54,173 nt of DNA from Chloroflexus sp. MS-G (lineage in GTDB: Bacteria > Chloroflexota > Chloroflexia > Chloroflexales > Chloroflexaceae). Shown piece by piece: positions 7,823-16,754 of the stretch. The translations under genes and the position numbers were made by a program. The stretch lies in the NCBI RefSeq assembly GCF_000735195.1, contig NZ_JPIM01000016.1, forward strand, positions 1 to 54,173, read 5' to 3'. The notes under the pieces are model-generated. The model had not been told where the DNA came from. It did not search any database and was given only the letters and a program-made list of their open reading frames with translations. How positions within the stretch are numbered: the stretch's first letter is position 1; each line of letters opens with the position of its first letter.

Positions 7823-9019
7823 ATGAAAGCCTTGCATGGAATTCGCGTTCTCGACCTAACCCACATGCTTAGTGGCCCATACGCTGGAATGATGCTTGCC
7901 GATCTCGGTGCAGAAACGATTAAGGTTGAACCGCCTGTGACAGGTGAAGGAACCCGTCGTTTACTGGAGAAAGACCCCAAGAATAGCTTGAACGGTTTCG
8001 GAGCTTATTTTATGACGCTCAACCGGAACAAGAAAAGTATCACCTTGAACTTAAAAAGCGAGGAAGGGCTACGAATTTTTTATGAATTGGTCGAATTATC
8101 TGATATTGTCCTCAATAATTTCAGCGCAGGCGTCCCTGAACGGTTGAAGATAGACTACGCTCACCTATCACAAATCAACCCAAGAATTATTACCTGTTCA
8201 ATTACCGGTTTCGGCGAAACAGGTCCTGACCGACATCTGCCAGCCTTCGATATAGTTGCTCAAGCGATGGGAGGTGGCATGAGCATCACCGGTCAACCGG
8301 ATGGCCCGCCTACGCGATCCGGAATTCCCATCGGCGATCTAGGTGGCGGATTGATGGCAGTGATCGGCGTACTGGCCGCTTTGCAAGCTCGTCACGTGAC
8401 CGGTCGCGGACAGCATGTTGACATTTCTATGCTCGATGCCCAGATAAGTTTACTAAACTATATGGCTACTATGTATTTTCTCTCCGGCGAAATCCCCGAT
8501 AAGCTCGGCAATGCCCATTTTGTCCACGTACCTTACGATACATTTCGCTGCTCTGATGGATATATCATTATTGCAGTGATTACCGATACCTTTTGGGATG
8601 CCCTCATGGAAGTTGTGGATGCTCCGGATATCGATACCGAAGAAAACAAAGCGCAACCAGGGCGCTGGAAGAATAGAGATCTTATTAACCGGCGACTAAA
8701 TGAGATATTTTCCACCAATACCCAAAAATATTGGCTTGAGCTGTTGCGGAGCAAACGTATTCCCTGTGCACCGGTTAATAATCTCGCCCAGGCACTATCA
8801 GAGCCACAGGTTATTGCACGTAACATGGTCATTGAAGTAGATCATCCCCTCGGTGGCTCTACTAAGATGCCTGGTAACCCCATTAAGCTTTCAGATACCT
8901 ACGAGGATTGTTACACACCACCACCTTTACTTGGTCAGCACAATAAAGAGATTTATCAAATTTTACTTGGTAAAAGTGATGAAGAACTCGAATTTCTTCG
9001 AGCGAAATGTGTTATTTAA
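7823..9019 (+). CDS. Class III CoA transferase (CaiB/BaiF family), copy 1
   Basis: A 398-residue enzyme of the formyl-CoA/carnitine CoA-transferase family, which moves CoA between carboxylic acids through an aspartyl-CoA thioester. The N-terminal GIRVLDLTHMLSGPYAG, the AEHG-type core and the catalytic Asp172 in GIPIGDLGGG are present, and the length is typical. The substrate acid is unknown; activation of an intermediate of this island is likely. AAGGAAGG before the ATG gives a clear start. A second, more distant copy lies at 19986. Confidence 0.92.
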   Translation: MKALHGIRVLDLTHMLSGPYAGMMLADLGAETIKVEPPVTGEGTRRLLEKDPKNSLNGFGAYFMTLNRNKKSITLNLKSEEGLRIFYELVELSDIVLNNFSAGVPERLKIDYAHLSQINPRIITCSITGFGETGPDRHLPAFDIVAQAMGGGMSITGQPDGPPTRSGIPIGDLGGGLMAVIGVLAALQARHVTGRGQHVDISMLDAQISLLNYMATMYFLSGEIPDKLGNAHFVHVPYDTFRCSDGYIIIAVITDTFWDALMEVVDAPDIDTEENKAQPGRWKNRDLINRRLNEIFSTNTQKYWLELLRSKRIPCAPVNNLAQALSEPQVIARNMVIEVDHPLGGSTKMPGNPIKLSDTYEDCYTPPPLLGQHNKEIYQILLGKSDEELEFLRAKCVI

Positions 9020-9061
9020 ATCGAACAATTACCCACAGGTAAAATCATTTCGGAGATGGTA

Positions 9062-9823
9062 ATGTTCATTCAGCAAAACCGCCTCAAACTAAAGTTGAGA
9101 TCAGGTCAGGTGGCTGTCGGCATCATCTCTTCTTCCGATGATCCGCAACTGGCAGAGCTGTTTGGCCTGGCAGGTTTTGACTATTACATCCTTGATGCTG
9201 AACATGGCTTGTTGCATCCCGAGCGGTCTGTCAGTGTTATTCGTGTTTGCGAGCTAACCGGCATGACCCCCTTGGTGCGAATTGGTTCCAAAGACCCAAA
9301 GTTGGTTTTGCAATATCTTGATGCCGGTATGGTAGGTGTCATGATGCCAGATCTACGAAGTGAGACTGAAGTAGAAATGCTGATCGAAGCCGTAAAGTAC
9401 CCACCTGTTGGAAAGCGGGGCATTGGTGTATCAAGGGCTTCTGGATATATGGCCTACAGCGGAAAAGCGTCTCAATACGTTGAATTTTCCAATGAGCAGA
9501 CAATGGTCATCTTGCAGTTCGAAGACCCTGATTTACTCCAAAACCTAGAAGTGATGATTTCCCAACCATGGGTAGATGCTGTTGTGATCGGGCCACGCGA
9601 TCTCGCGCTCAAGATGGGTTTTAGCGATGGACCGAATCATCCTGAAGTTCAAGAGAAGATAGACGAGGCCATTGCTATCTGTAAACAAGTCGGTATCGCT
9701 GTAGGAATCATTGCTACGACAAAAGCTGAAGTGGAAAAACAGATCGCTCGCGGTGCTACCATGATTTTAGGAGTTGCCCAAACTCTGGTGTTGAACGGGG
9801 CGAAAGATTTTCTTGGAAAGTAA
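9062..9823 (+). CDS. HpcH/HpaI-type aldolase
   Basis: A 253-residue class II aldolase of the HpcH/HpaI family, which cleaves 2-keto-4-hydroxy acids to pyruvate or a related keto acid plus an aldehyde. Key features are the base His in LDAEHG, the substrate Arg in PLVRIG, and metal ligands Glu in LQFEDP and Asp in GPRDLALKMG. GGAG at 9052-9055 fits the ATG at 9062; the ATG at 9056 is too close. Its place after a CoA transferase suggests carbon-carbon cleavage late in the pathway. The actual substrate is unknown. Confidence 0.9.
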   Translation: MFIQQNRLKLKLRSGQVAVGIISSSDDPQLAELFGLAGFDYYILDAEHGLLHPERSVSVIRVCELTGMTPLVRIGSKDPKLVLQYLDAGMVGVMMPDLRSETEVEMLIEAVKYPPVGKRGIGVSRASGYMAYSGKASQYVEFSNEQTMVILQFEDPDLLQNLEVMISQPWVDAVVIGPRDLALKMGFSDGPNHPEVQEKIDEAIAICKQVGIAVGIIATTKAEVEKQIARGATMILGVAQTLVLNGAKDFLGK

Positions 9824-9843
9824 AAATAAGGAAGACTCCCGGC

Positions 9844-10350
9844 ATGATTTCTCTTACCCACATCAATACACGAGCGATACGGGTATTCATGGGAACGTTA
9901 ACGGAAGGCGAGTCCTTGCATACCGCCTTTGCGAGGATTGCGCAACAAGAACAAATCTTTGCAGCGACGCTGGATTTGCTCGGTGGATTGACGGAAGTAG
10001 AGTTCGTCGAATACGACTTTGTCCGCAAAATTCGCAAACCACCTCTCTTTTTTGCCCGTCCAATGGAAATTGTGGCAGGTCATGGAACAATTTCATGGCT
10101 TGATTCCGAGCCACATGTCCACATCCATCTTGTTGTATCATTTCGTGACGAAACCGCACCCAACGGTATTTCCCTGATCGGTGGTCATGCTGCTCGTGCT
10201 ACTGCATTTGCCGTCGAATTTACCCTGGCTGCTTATGATGGCGTACCTGTCCAGCGTGTTATGCACGAAGCGACAGGTCTGTCTCTCTGGAAATTATCCC
10301 CTTTCAATTTGCCAACATCGTCAGGAGACCATGAGGCTGTTGAGTCATAG
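9844..10350 (+). CDS. PPC/DUF296 domain protein
   Basis: A 168-residue single-domain protein of the PPC (DUF296) family, seen in the core PHVHIHLVVSF followed by GGHAARATAF. In plants this fold occurs in AT-hook DNA-binding proteins; free-standing bacterial versions are trimers of unknown function whose clustered His residues can bind metal. No AT-hook is present here. It may be a small metal-dependent enzyme or metabolite-binding protein of the pathway. It ends the first rightward gene run, just before the regulator's promoter. Confidence 0.8.
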   Translation: MISLTHINTRAIRVFMGTLTEGESLHTAFARIAQQEQIFAATLDLLGGLTEVEFVEYDFVRKIRKPPLFFARPMEIVAGHGTISWLDSEPHVHIHLVVSFRDETAPNGISLIGGHAARATAFAVEFTLAAYDGVPVQRVMHEATGLSLWKLSPFNLPTSSGDHEAVES

Positions 10351-10663
10351 TTTCCCCCATATACGGAGCGCGGAGTAATTACCTTCGGATTGGTATTTTT
10401 TAGTGCAATATCCTATTGAACCTTGAAAAAAATCCGGTCGAATTTATAGAGCCGGCGAGGCACTGACGAACGTCATGCACTCGCTTACGATGGTTCTCGA
10501 CGCACATCTTTGCCTGGAAGCGTAAGGTCACCGACCTGCGTCCTGTGGTGGGAGGCTGAAACCATCGATCGCGGTATCAACGCACTGCCTAGGGCAGGTC
10601 GGGAACTCACCCCTATCGCTCATTCCTATCTCCTCGAAACGTCCTACATGGGCCTGCAAGGCC

Positions 10664-10692
10664 TTGACATGCACTTTCATTTCATGTATTAT
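10664..10692 (+). promoter_or_regulatory. Sigma-70-type promoter of the GntR gene
   Basis: TTGACA at 10664-10669 and TATTAT at 10687-10692 are separated by exactly 17 bases, close to the vegetative consensus. The predicted start of transcription (about 10699) falls inside the operator. Confidence 0.8.
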
Positions 10693-10711
10693 TGTTATAA
10701 TGTTATAACAT
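10692..10711. promoter_or_regulatory. Putative GntR operator, site 3 (autoregulatory)
   Basis: TTGTTATAATGTTATAACAT, with the perfect palindrome ATGTTATAACAT at 10700-10711. It matches the reverse complement of site 1 at 19 of 20 bases. It abuts the -10 box and covers the likely +1, so bound protein would block initiation. This is the classic arrangement of a self-repressing regulator. Confidence 0.8.
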
Positions 10712-10725
10712 TTCAGGAGAGCGTT

Positions 10726-11451
10726 ATGACATCTATTGACCGTACTTCGCTATTGCCGCTTCGCTACCAGCTTAAACAGATCCTACTTGAGAAAATCGAG
10801 AGTGGGGAATGGAAGCCGAACGATTTGATACCCTCTGAACAGGAACTACAAAAAATGTTTGGGCTGAGCCGCATTACTGTTCGACAAGCGCTCAGTGATC
10901 TGGTTCATGAGGGCTTGCTTTTGCGTGAACGTGGACGAGGAACATTCGTGGCTCCGCCCAAAATGACTCACAGTCCGCAAGCACGACATACGTTGACCGA
11001 ATTCATGCTCTCCATGGGCATTCGCCCTGGTTGGCGGGTTATTGAAAAGTATTTTACGGAAGCTTCCAGGGAAATAGCAACCCAACTTAATGTGCCGTCA
11101 GACACTCGTGTTTTTTGTATCCGGCGTCTACGCCTGGCTGACGATGAGCCTATTGGACATCATATTGCGTTCTTGCCTGAAGCGCTTGCCGCAGAAATTA
11201 ACGAAAACGCACTTCTCGAAGGAGGTTCGCTCAATTACATAAGCCATTTGCCACAAATGCATAATAGTCGTGCCCTGCGTACCATAGAAGCAGTGGCTGC
11301 TTCAGAGCTAGATGAGCAATTACTTCAAATACCGCACGGTAGTCCAGTACTGATGATTCAACGCACGGTCTTCAGTCCTAGCGGTGAACCTATTGAATTT
11401 CTGCAAGCGCGCTATCGCGGTGATCGCTTTAAGTATCAAATTAGCACTTAA
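10726..11451 (+). CDS. GntR-family (HutC subfamily) transcriptional regulator
   Basis: A 241-residue regulator from the ATG at 10726, which has AGGAGA just upstream. It has an N-terminal winged helix (residues about 8-75: LRYQLKQILLEKIESGEW, IPSEQELQKMFGLSRITVRQ, RGRGTFVAPP) and a C-terminal UTRA effector-binding domain (ending in FLQARYRGDRFKYQI). HutC-type proteins usually repress catabolic genes until a pathway ligand binds the UTRA domain. Three near-identical palindromes (sites 1-3), one on its own promoter, suggest it controls the whole island. The sites keep the GT...AC ends typical of GntR operators but with ATA in the centre. Confidence 0.9.
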   Translation: MTSIDRTSLLPLRYQLKQILLEKIESGEWKPNDLIPSEQELQKMFGLSRITVRQALSDLVHEGLLLRERGRGTFVAPPKMTHSPQARHTLTEFMLSMGIRPGWRVIEKYFTEASREIATQLNVPSDTRVFCIRRLRLADDEPIGHHIAFLPEALAAEINENALLEGGSLNYISHLPQMHNSRALRTIEAVAASELDEQLLQIPHGSPVLMIQRTVFSPSGEPIEFLQARYRGDRFKYQIST

Positions 11452-11486
11452 ACAGGAGATACACCATTTTCAGGCGTGAGGAGCAT

Positions 11487-11954
11487 ATGAGTATGAAAAA
11501 TTATGGCGACCCCTCTTCAACCATTCCCTATCAATGCTTTATGGGACGCTGGGAAGGTTTATGCAAGACTTTCAGCCCGAGAGGAGAGTTTATCGAAGCC
11601 GCTGCGGTTCACATGGACGTGTATTGGAATGAGGTTGGCAAGTCATGGCATCTGATGGAGGATTTTGAAAACCTCTATGAGGTTGGTAAGACAGTCTTTC
11701 ACACCGATATCTTCGTAGAAGGAAAATACTGCTGGGCAGTCAGTGACCAGCTTAGCTTGGAAGGTACAGAACTGACTCCTTTTAACTACGTCTTCGTCAT
11801 TGACAGTAAAGTCTCAAATACTTTAGTTTTCAATAACCACTACTTCCTGGACCCTAATACCCGACGTATTATCACCCACAAGTTGCAGAATGGAAAGACT
11901 TACGTCTTTCAAATCCAGGATTTCGTGAGAATCCAACAACCTTGGCGTATATAG
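11487..11954 (+). CDS. Calycin-like protein, single domain
   Basis: A 155-residue protein opening with FMGRWEGLCKTFSPRGEF, then alternating short strands rich in aromatics, as in lipocalin-like (calycin) beta barrels such as DUF3598 and bilin lyases of the CpcS type. No family can be assigned firmly. Three other proteins in the island (12812, 13795, 17508) share the opening pattern W-x-G...D/S-x-x-G. Such barrels bind small hydrophobic ligands, and a pathway intermediate is the natural candidate. The start could be either ATG at 11487 or 11493. Confidence 0.6.
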   Translation: MSMKNYGDPSSTIPYQCFMGRWEGLCKTFSPRGEFIEAAAVHMDVYWNEVGKSWHLMEDFENLYEVGKTVFHTDIFVEGKYCWAVSDQLSLEGTELTPFNYVFVIDSKVSNTLVFNNHYFLDPNTRRIITHKLQNGKTYVFQIQDFVRIQQPWRI

Positions 11955-11989
11955 GTGTTCTCTTCATTCGTGAGAGTGGAAGCTCGACT

Positions 11990-12805
11990 ATGATTGTTCA
12001 ATCTGCACCATCTGGTCTTCCTCGCTTTGTTATCGAGCAAGTTGACCATGCTCGTACTTGTGGTCAATTGGCTCGGGCGTTTGGCAATTCGGAGTTCAAA
12101 TCTCCTGTTCCTCGCGATCTGGTGATCTATGTTGTCGAGCATCATGACGAAGGTTGGGCTGCGATTGACTCTCGGTGTGAGCAATCACCTGACACCGGTT
12201 TGCCGTATCATCTCACCGAAACGCCCTTGCCCTACCTAATTCAAACCAGCCAGGGTTCACCAGATTTCAATGAGGCATATCATCCTTTTTGTGGCTTGCT
12301 CTCCTCAATGCACACGTATGGTCTATACAACGGGCGTTATGGGCTTTCAGATTTCATCTTTATTGACAAGATCCCTCCTGAGTACAAACCTGCTGCCGAT
12401 GCCATGCTGATTCGGGAACTGGAACGGCAGAACCGCCTCAAGGAGATTCTGCGGTCTGATCCTGTGTCAATGCCTTGGGTTGAAGACCAGGCTCTGCTCG
12501 ATAACTACAAACTTTTGCAGTTCTTCGATACGCTGGCTCTCTACTTCCAGACAACCCATCCCGAGTCGCGAACCAAAGGCAGATTCCTGAATGTTCCTGA
12601 CGGTAAAGGAAGAGACCATACGATTAGCATTTCGCCGCGTTCTGATGAGACATACGTTCTCACGCCGTGGGTATTTGCAACAGCCACTCTCGAGATCTTC
12701 GTCGAAGGACGTTACATTGCGCCACAGCCGCCCGGTACCAATCTCAAGGTTCTTTTTGAGAGCACTCCTAAGCAAAAACAGTTTTACAGGCTGACGCAGG
12801 GTTAA
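11990..12805 (+). CDS. DUF3891 family protein
   Basis: A 271-residue protein matching the DUF3891 pattern: MIVQ start, EQVDHARTCGQLARAFG, then a VVEHHDEGW motif and a TGLPYHL segment. The DHA and HHDEGW motifs recall metal-binding HD-type sites, but activity is not established for the family. The ATG at 11990 is preferred over the in-frame upstream start because it matches the family's N-terminus and avoids overlap with the preceding gene. It sits among the calycin-like genes. Confidence 0.75.
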   Translation: MIVQSAPSGLPRFVIEQVDHARTCGQLARAFGNSEFKSPVPRDLVIYVVEHHDEGWAAIDSRCEQSPDTGLPYHLTETPLPYLIQTSQGSPDFNEAYHPFCGLLSSMHTYGLYNGRYGLSDFIFIDKIPPEYKPAADAMLIRELERQNRLKEILRSDPVSMPWVEDQALLDNYKLLQFFDTLALYFQTTHPESRTKGRFLNVPDGKGRDHTISISPRSDETYVLTPWVFATATLEIFVEGRYIAPQPPGTNLKVLFESTPKQKQFYRLTQG

Positions 12806-12811
12806 CTATTG

Positions 12812-13744
12812 ATGACTATGGCCAGGCCGACTATGCAATTTCAGGGTTTTGGGCGATGGGTAGGCAACGCTGAGGTGTTTGATTCGTTCGGTAGATTCCT
12901 CGGTAATGGATCTGACTACCGCCATGTGCAATTGATGGGCGATGGGCGGATACGCATTAATGTCTCCTTCATTGGGCCATTCAAGCATAGTGGTCATTAC
13001 TTCATTGAACAGCGGGATAGGTATCGTTTGTACGAAGGACCAGCGAATATCGGCTATGCGGAAGTTCTCAGCGAGAATCTGGTTGATGCCAACGCCTACT
13101 GGCCTGCTCTTGGGCTGAGCCAACGATTTTTCTTGATGATCGTTGGCGACCAATTGCAACTCTCTTTAGCTCAAATGTCCCGTGGTGAGCATCTAATGTA
13201 CGTTGTCGTGGGGCAAAACGATCGCGTGCCAGAGAATATACCTGACCCGCAGCCTACCCTGGTCAGCGGAACGCACTACGACTTAAGCGAGGATCCTACC
13301 TGTGGCCGAGGTGAGATCCTTTTGCACCGTTCAGGTGTCTGGCGCGGCATACTCACTGCCCTTGATCAGGCAGGTCAATCATTAGGTGAATTTGAATATT
13401 CTCAAGCGCTAGAATTGCGCAGTCCGCAAATCCTATGTATGCAGATAGCAGGCGGTGCATTCAATGATTACCCACACAGCGCCTGTTTTGTAACGAATCA
13501 ATGGCAGGCATGGGCAACCGAGGAATCGGCGATTGTCGGCAGCTATTCGCTCAGTGGTGGTCGCGCTTTGAGCGGTCAGTTCTATTATCGTGAAGCTCAT
13601 CTGCGCTGCTGGCAGCGTGAAGTAACAACACTGGACGGGAAACAAAAGGCGATCATTCAGCATTGGTATCGTGGCGGACAGCGAATCGGCTCGCAGTTTG
13701 GAGTGCTGGAATTCGAGCAAACAGATGAACTTTCAACGCAATAG
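12812..13744 (+). CDS. Calycin-like protein with two repeated domains
   Basis: About 310 residues in two similar halves. The first opens with GFGRWVGNAEVFDSFGRFLG and the second, near residue 175, with RSGVWRGILTALDQAGQSLG. This internal duplication resembles that of the 17508 protein. No catalytic motif, signal peptide or membrane span is visible, so a soluble double beta-barrel that binds a ligand is likely. The exact start among closely spaced TTG/ATG codons (12809, 12812, 12818) is uncertain. Confidence 0.6.
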   Translation: MTMARPTMQFQGFGRWVGNAEVFDSFGRFLGNGSDYRHVQLMGDGRIRINVSFIGPFKHSGHYFIEQRDRYRLYEGPANIGYAEVLSENLVDANAYWPALGLSQRFFLMIVGDQLQLSLAQMSRGEHLMYVVVGQNDRVPENIPDPQPTLVSGTHYDLSEDPTCGRGEILLHRSGVWRGILTALDQAGQSLGEFEYSQALELRSPQILCMQIAGGAFNDYPHSACFVTNQWQAWATEESAIVGSYSLSGGRALSGQFYYREAHLRCWQREVTTLDGKQKAIIQHWYRGGQRIGSQFGVLEFEQTDELSTQ

Positions 13745-13794
13745 CAAATCCTAACACGTGATCAAGCGTCATTCATCAGACGGTAGAAGTAACA

Positions 13795-14568
13795 ATGAAT
13801 ACACCACCTTCCTTTATCGGAGACTGGCTTGTGAGCGAATATTTATACACCCCAGCGGGTGAATACGTGGGTGTCATTTGTCAGCGCCGCCGGTTGCAAC
13901 CTCAAGGAGGGGTGATTCGGGTTGTTCAGATATGTGAACCTGTGCAAATTGCAGAAGGGATTTCGCCCCAGGCCCAGGAAGTTGTCTCGATAATGAATAG
14001 GCGCGTTGGTGAATTTGTGTTCGATTTGAGACCAGTAGGCAGGGCACGTCACTACCTTGGGCCAGATGTCATTGGCGGTGGATTTTTGTGGTGTGAGGGA
14101 GTTCTTACTGCACGTGGAATGTGGCCGCGTTTCGGCTGTAATTTTACCTCTTTCTCAATCCTGCTCAATTCCAGGCGGCAGGTAACGGGCGGAAAATTCT
14201 TTTTAGCCAATCAGCAGATCGCTACGTTACTTGGTGTTGCCGGTCCTGTTTCTGAAGGATTTCCGGTGATCGAGCCGGTATCCTCGCCGCGATGTTTTCG
14301 CGGCTTCTGTCAAGTGATCTCACCAGCAGGTGAATTGCTAGAAAACTTCGCTGTGACTAATGAAGATATCGATGCCACACGGAGTCGAATGCAAGGTAAT
14401 GTAAAACATTATGGTGCGCTAACTGAGTGGGAGGCTGTAGCCGACCCAGGGCAAATCGTTTCGGCTGTAGAAGTCAGTGACCAGGTTAGTGGGCAGATTG
14501 CGGGTTTTTGGAAAATAGTTCAGGACGAAAAACTTTATCAGGTGTGGGTTTATATGTTGGCTGCATAG
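13795..14568 (+). CDS. Calycin-like protein, diverged
   Basis: A 257-residue protein starting FIGDWLVSEYLYTPAGEYVG, with a second weaker copy of the pattern late in the chain (CFRGFCQVISPAGELLENF). It is the most diverged of the four calycin-like proteins of the island. No enzyme motif is seen. Function is unknown; binding of a hydrophobic or tetrapyrrole-like intermediate is an inference from fold and neighbours. The ribosome binding site is weak. Confidence 0.55.
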   Translation: MNTPPSFIGDWLVSEYLYTPAGEYVGVICQRRRLQPQGGVIRVVQICEPVQIAEGISPQAQEVVSIMNRRVGEFVFDLRPVGRARHYLGPDVIGGGFLWCEGVLTARGMWPRFGCNFTSFSILLNSRRQVTGGKFFLANQQIATLLGVAGPVSEGFPVIEPVSSPRCFRGFCQVISPAGELLENFAVTNEDIDATRSRMQGNVKHYGALTEWEAVADPGQIVSAVEVSDQVSGQIAGFWKIVQDEKLYQVWVYMLAA

Positions 14569-14630
14569 ACCATCACTTTGTCGATGGTAAAAACTGCTCT
14601 CGTGTTGGTTATGGATAACCAGGAGAGGCC

Positions 14631-15560
14631 ATGATTCGTTCGCTGTACTACGCCGTCACTTTACCAAATGCCAGTCAACCTTTCAACGTGCTATACCTGA
14701 AAGTGTACTATCGTGCTAGTTGTACCGATAGTCAAGCAGAGTACATGACGGGTATAATACCGGCAGATCTGTCTCATGCACCTATGCCGATTGTGCTCTT
14801 CTTCAACGGCATTAACATTGGCATCGAAAGCTATCACTGGCTGGCACTCAAACTGGCACATGCCAATTTAGTAACAGTTCTTTACACATATGTTGCAGAG
14901 ACCCTCCCCGGTATTATTGGCCTTACTCCCGGTATTGATCTATCCAAAGTGCGACCCGACACCTACGGCAGTGCTCCTACCTGCCCTGCCATTCAACCGA
15001 TTTTGGATTGTCTGGCCAGACTCAACCAGGATGAGAAAAGCCCTCTCTATCGCGCATTAGATCTGAGCAATATCATTCTGGGTGGTCATTCTGCAGGTGG
15101 TACAGTAGCCCTCCAAAATGGACAATTCTTTGATCAGGTCAAGGCTGTTTTTTCGTATGCAGGTCACACAATGGCTTCCACGATGCTTGGCTTTGCGGCA
15201 GGCACCGTGTTAAAGATTGCCAGTAAGCCCACCCTGCTCCTACGTGGCGATCGCGATGGAGTCATTGCCGGTAGCCGCATCCGATACGGAATGGAGGAGA
15301 GAGCAGACGATCCGGTGGCGAAAACGTTTGACGAAGCGTATCAGGAGTCCGCAGGAAGTCAGGCATATGATGTACTAATCCAGGGCGCAAATCACTTTTC
15401 TATTGCACATCCGCTGGACGATACAACAGGTCGCTCTTTTCTGGACATGCCGATGTCTCGACCGGCTGCGCAGATTCGCAGGCAAATTGCCAGACTGATT
15501 CTGGCATTTCTTCAAAAAAAGCCTCTGAATGGAAAGCATATAGTTGTTCGGAGGAAGTAA
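14631..15560 (+). CDS. Alpha/beta hydrolase, chlorophyllase/dienelactone hydrolase-like
   Basis: A 309-residue alpha/beta hydrolase with an intact triad: Ser154 in GGHSAGG, an Asp in LRGDRDG (Asp207/209) and His255 in GANHFS. The oxyanion strand is FFNGINIG. The GHSxGG elbow and overall layout are shared by chlorophyllases, PET-hydrolase-like and dienelactone hydrolases. Chlorophyllase would remove the phytol-type tail from a chlorophyll; that assignment rests mainly on the neighbours (Rieske oxygenase and RCCR-like gene follow directly). A CCAGGAGAGG site precedes the ATG. No signal peptide is seen. Confidence 0.8.
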   Translation: MIRSLYYAVTLPNASQPFNVLYLKVYYRASCTDSQAEYMTGIIPADLSHAPMPIVLFFNGINIGIESYHWLALKLAHANLVTVLYTYVAETLPGIIGLTPGIDLSKVRPDTYGSAPTCPAIQPILDCLARLNQDEKSPLYRALDLSNIILGGHSAGGTVALQNGQFFDQVKAVFSYAGHTMASTMLGFAAGTVLKIASKPTLLLRGDRDGVIAGSRIRYGMEERADDPVAKTFDEAYQESAGSQAYDVLIQGANHFSIAHPLDDTTGRSFLDMPMSRPAAQIRRQIARLILAFLQKKPLNGKHIVVRRK

Positions 15561-15592
15561 CAGCGAACCGATCCAAGAAAGGAGGAAATTCC

Positions 15593-16720
15593 ATGCTCAT
15601 GAATTTCTGGTGGCCTTTAGAATTCTCACATGTTGTCAAAGACAAGCCGGTTCGTGTAACCGCTTTAGAGCAGGAATTTGTCATCTATCGCACTTCGGAT
15701 GGAAAAGCACACGTGCTGAGCGATTTATGTGTGCATCGTGGTGGTGCACTTTCAGACGGTTGGATCAGCGGTGATTGTATTGTCTGCCCATACCACGGGT
15801 GGGAATATAAAGCAGATGGTGCGTGTGCAAAAATTCCTGCCCATCCCGACCTGGTTCCCCCTAAGAAAGCGCGGGTTGATGCGTACCCAACGGTTGAACG
15901 ATACGGTTACATCTGGGCATTTTTGGGTGATCTGCCAGAAGCAGAACGTCCACCCCTGCCTGAATTACCACATTTCGACGATCCGCGCTTTAAGGTCATC
16001 CGTGGGAAGTTCGAGTGGCCAGTGTATTACGAGCGCGCCCTGGAGAATAGTCTTGATATAGCACACGCTCCCTTCGTACACGGTGGCGCGTTTGGCAACC
16101 GCGAAGAGCCGGAAGTTCCCGATTATGAAGTTATTCTCCACCCATACGGTGCAGAAGCAACAGTCACGCTTAAACCACCCAAACGTAACATGAAGGGATT
16201 GTGGAATTTCCTTTACAAGGAAGATCGTCCTGATGTGAAAACGCGCACCGGTTTTTGGATGCCGTGTATCACTTTATTGGAAGTAAATCTGCCGCTGGGA
16301 TTAATGGTGTTGTTCAACTGTCATATACCGGTTGACGAATATACCACCATTACCAAGTGGACACAAATGCGCACCTTTTTCAAGGGGAACTGGGCTGATG
16401 GTGATGCTTTAAAGCGTGTGTTGAAAATTTTCAATCAGGATTACCCTGTCGTTCTGGCCCAACGTCCCGAATTGTTGCCTTACGATATTGGCGCCGAGCT
16501 TTCTGTCAAATCCGACGTAATTCAAATTGCCTATCGCCGTATGCGCCAGAAATATATCGATAAAGGCTGGCAGATCGATGTTCGCCGTATCAAGCAAGAA
16601 TATGGCCGGCAACGTGCGGTAGTTATCCCATCTCCATCCCGCCGCGAAGTTCCCGAACTGGCCCGTGCCTGGGTCATGAAGGAAGTGCCGACAGTACAGC
16701 CCAGGAAAAGTAGTGATTGA
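15593..16720 (+). CDS. Rieske non-heme iron oxygenase, pheophorbide a oxygenase-like
   Basis: A 375-residue oxygenase with an N-terminal Rieske [2Fe-2S] domain (Cys46-x-His48 and Cys65-x-x-His68, in CVHRGG and CPYHGW) and a C-terminal mononuclear iron domain (ENSLDIAHAPFVHGG: bridging Asp155, ligands His158 and His163). The E-N-x-x-D-x-A-H-x-P-F/Y-x-H-x-G pattern is the one shared by the PaO/CAO/Tic55 group of plants and cyanobacteria. The C-terminal CxxC and membrane anchor of plant PaO are missing. It needs an electron donor. The ribosome binding site AGGAGG is strong. The next gene is RCCR-like, the same enzyme pair as in plant chlorophyll breakdown. Confidence 0.88.
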   Translation: MLMNFWWPLEFSHVVKDKPVRVTALEQEFVIYRTSDGKAHVLSDLCVHRGGALSDGWISGDCIVCPYHGWEYKADGACAKIPAHPDLVPPKKARVDAYPTVERYGYIWAFLGDLPEAERPPLPELPHFDDPRFKVIRGKFEWPVYYERALENSLDIAHAPFVHGGAFGNREEPEVPDYEVILHPYGAEATVTLKPPKRNMKGLWNFLYKEDRPDVKTRTGFWMPCITLLEVNLPLGLMVLFNCHIPVDEYTTITKWTQMRTFFKGNWADGDALKRVLKIFNQDYPVVLAQRPELLPYDIGAELSVKSDVIQIAYRRMRQKYIDKGWQIDVRRIKQEYGRQRAVVIPSPSRREVPELARAWVMKEVPTVQPRKSSD

Positions 16721-16754
16721 TGGACATCCAATCCTGTAGTTAAGGAGAGAAAAA

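Larger units (their letters stand above)
10351..10725. other. Intergenic region before the GntR gene
   Basis: 375 bases between the PPC gene and the regulator's chosen start. The right end carries the promoter (10664-10692) and operator (10692-10711). I see no gene and no clear terminator in the rest. An in-frame upstream extension of the regulator exists, but it has no family similarity and contains the promoter, so it is not taken as coding. Confidence 0.6.

Noticed and set aside
10510..10725. N-terminal extension of the GntR regulator
   Set aside because: The extension has no family similarity and contains the promoter and operator; a good ribosome binding site supports 10726.
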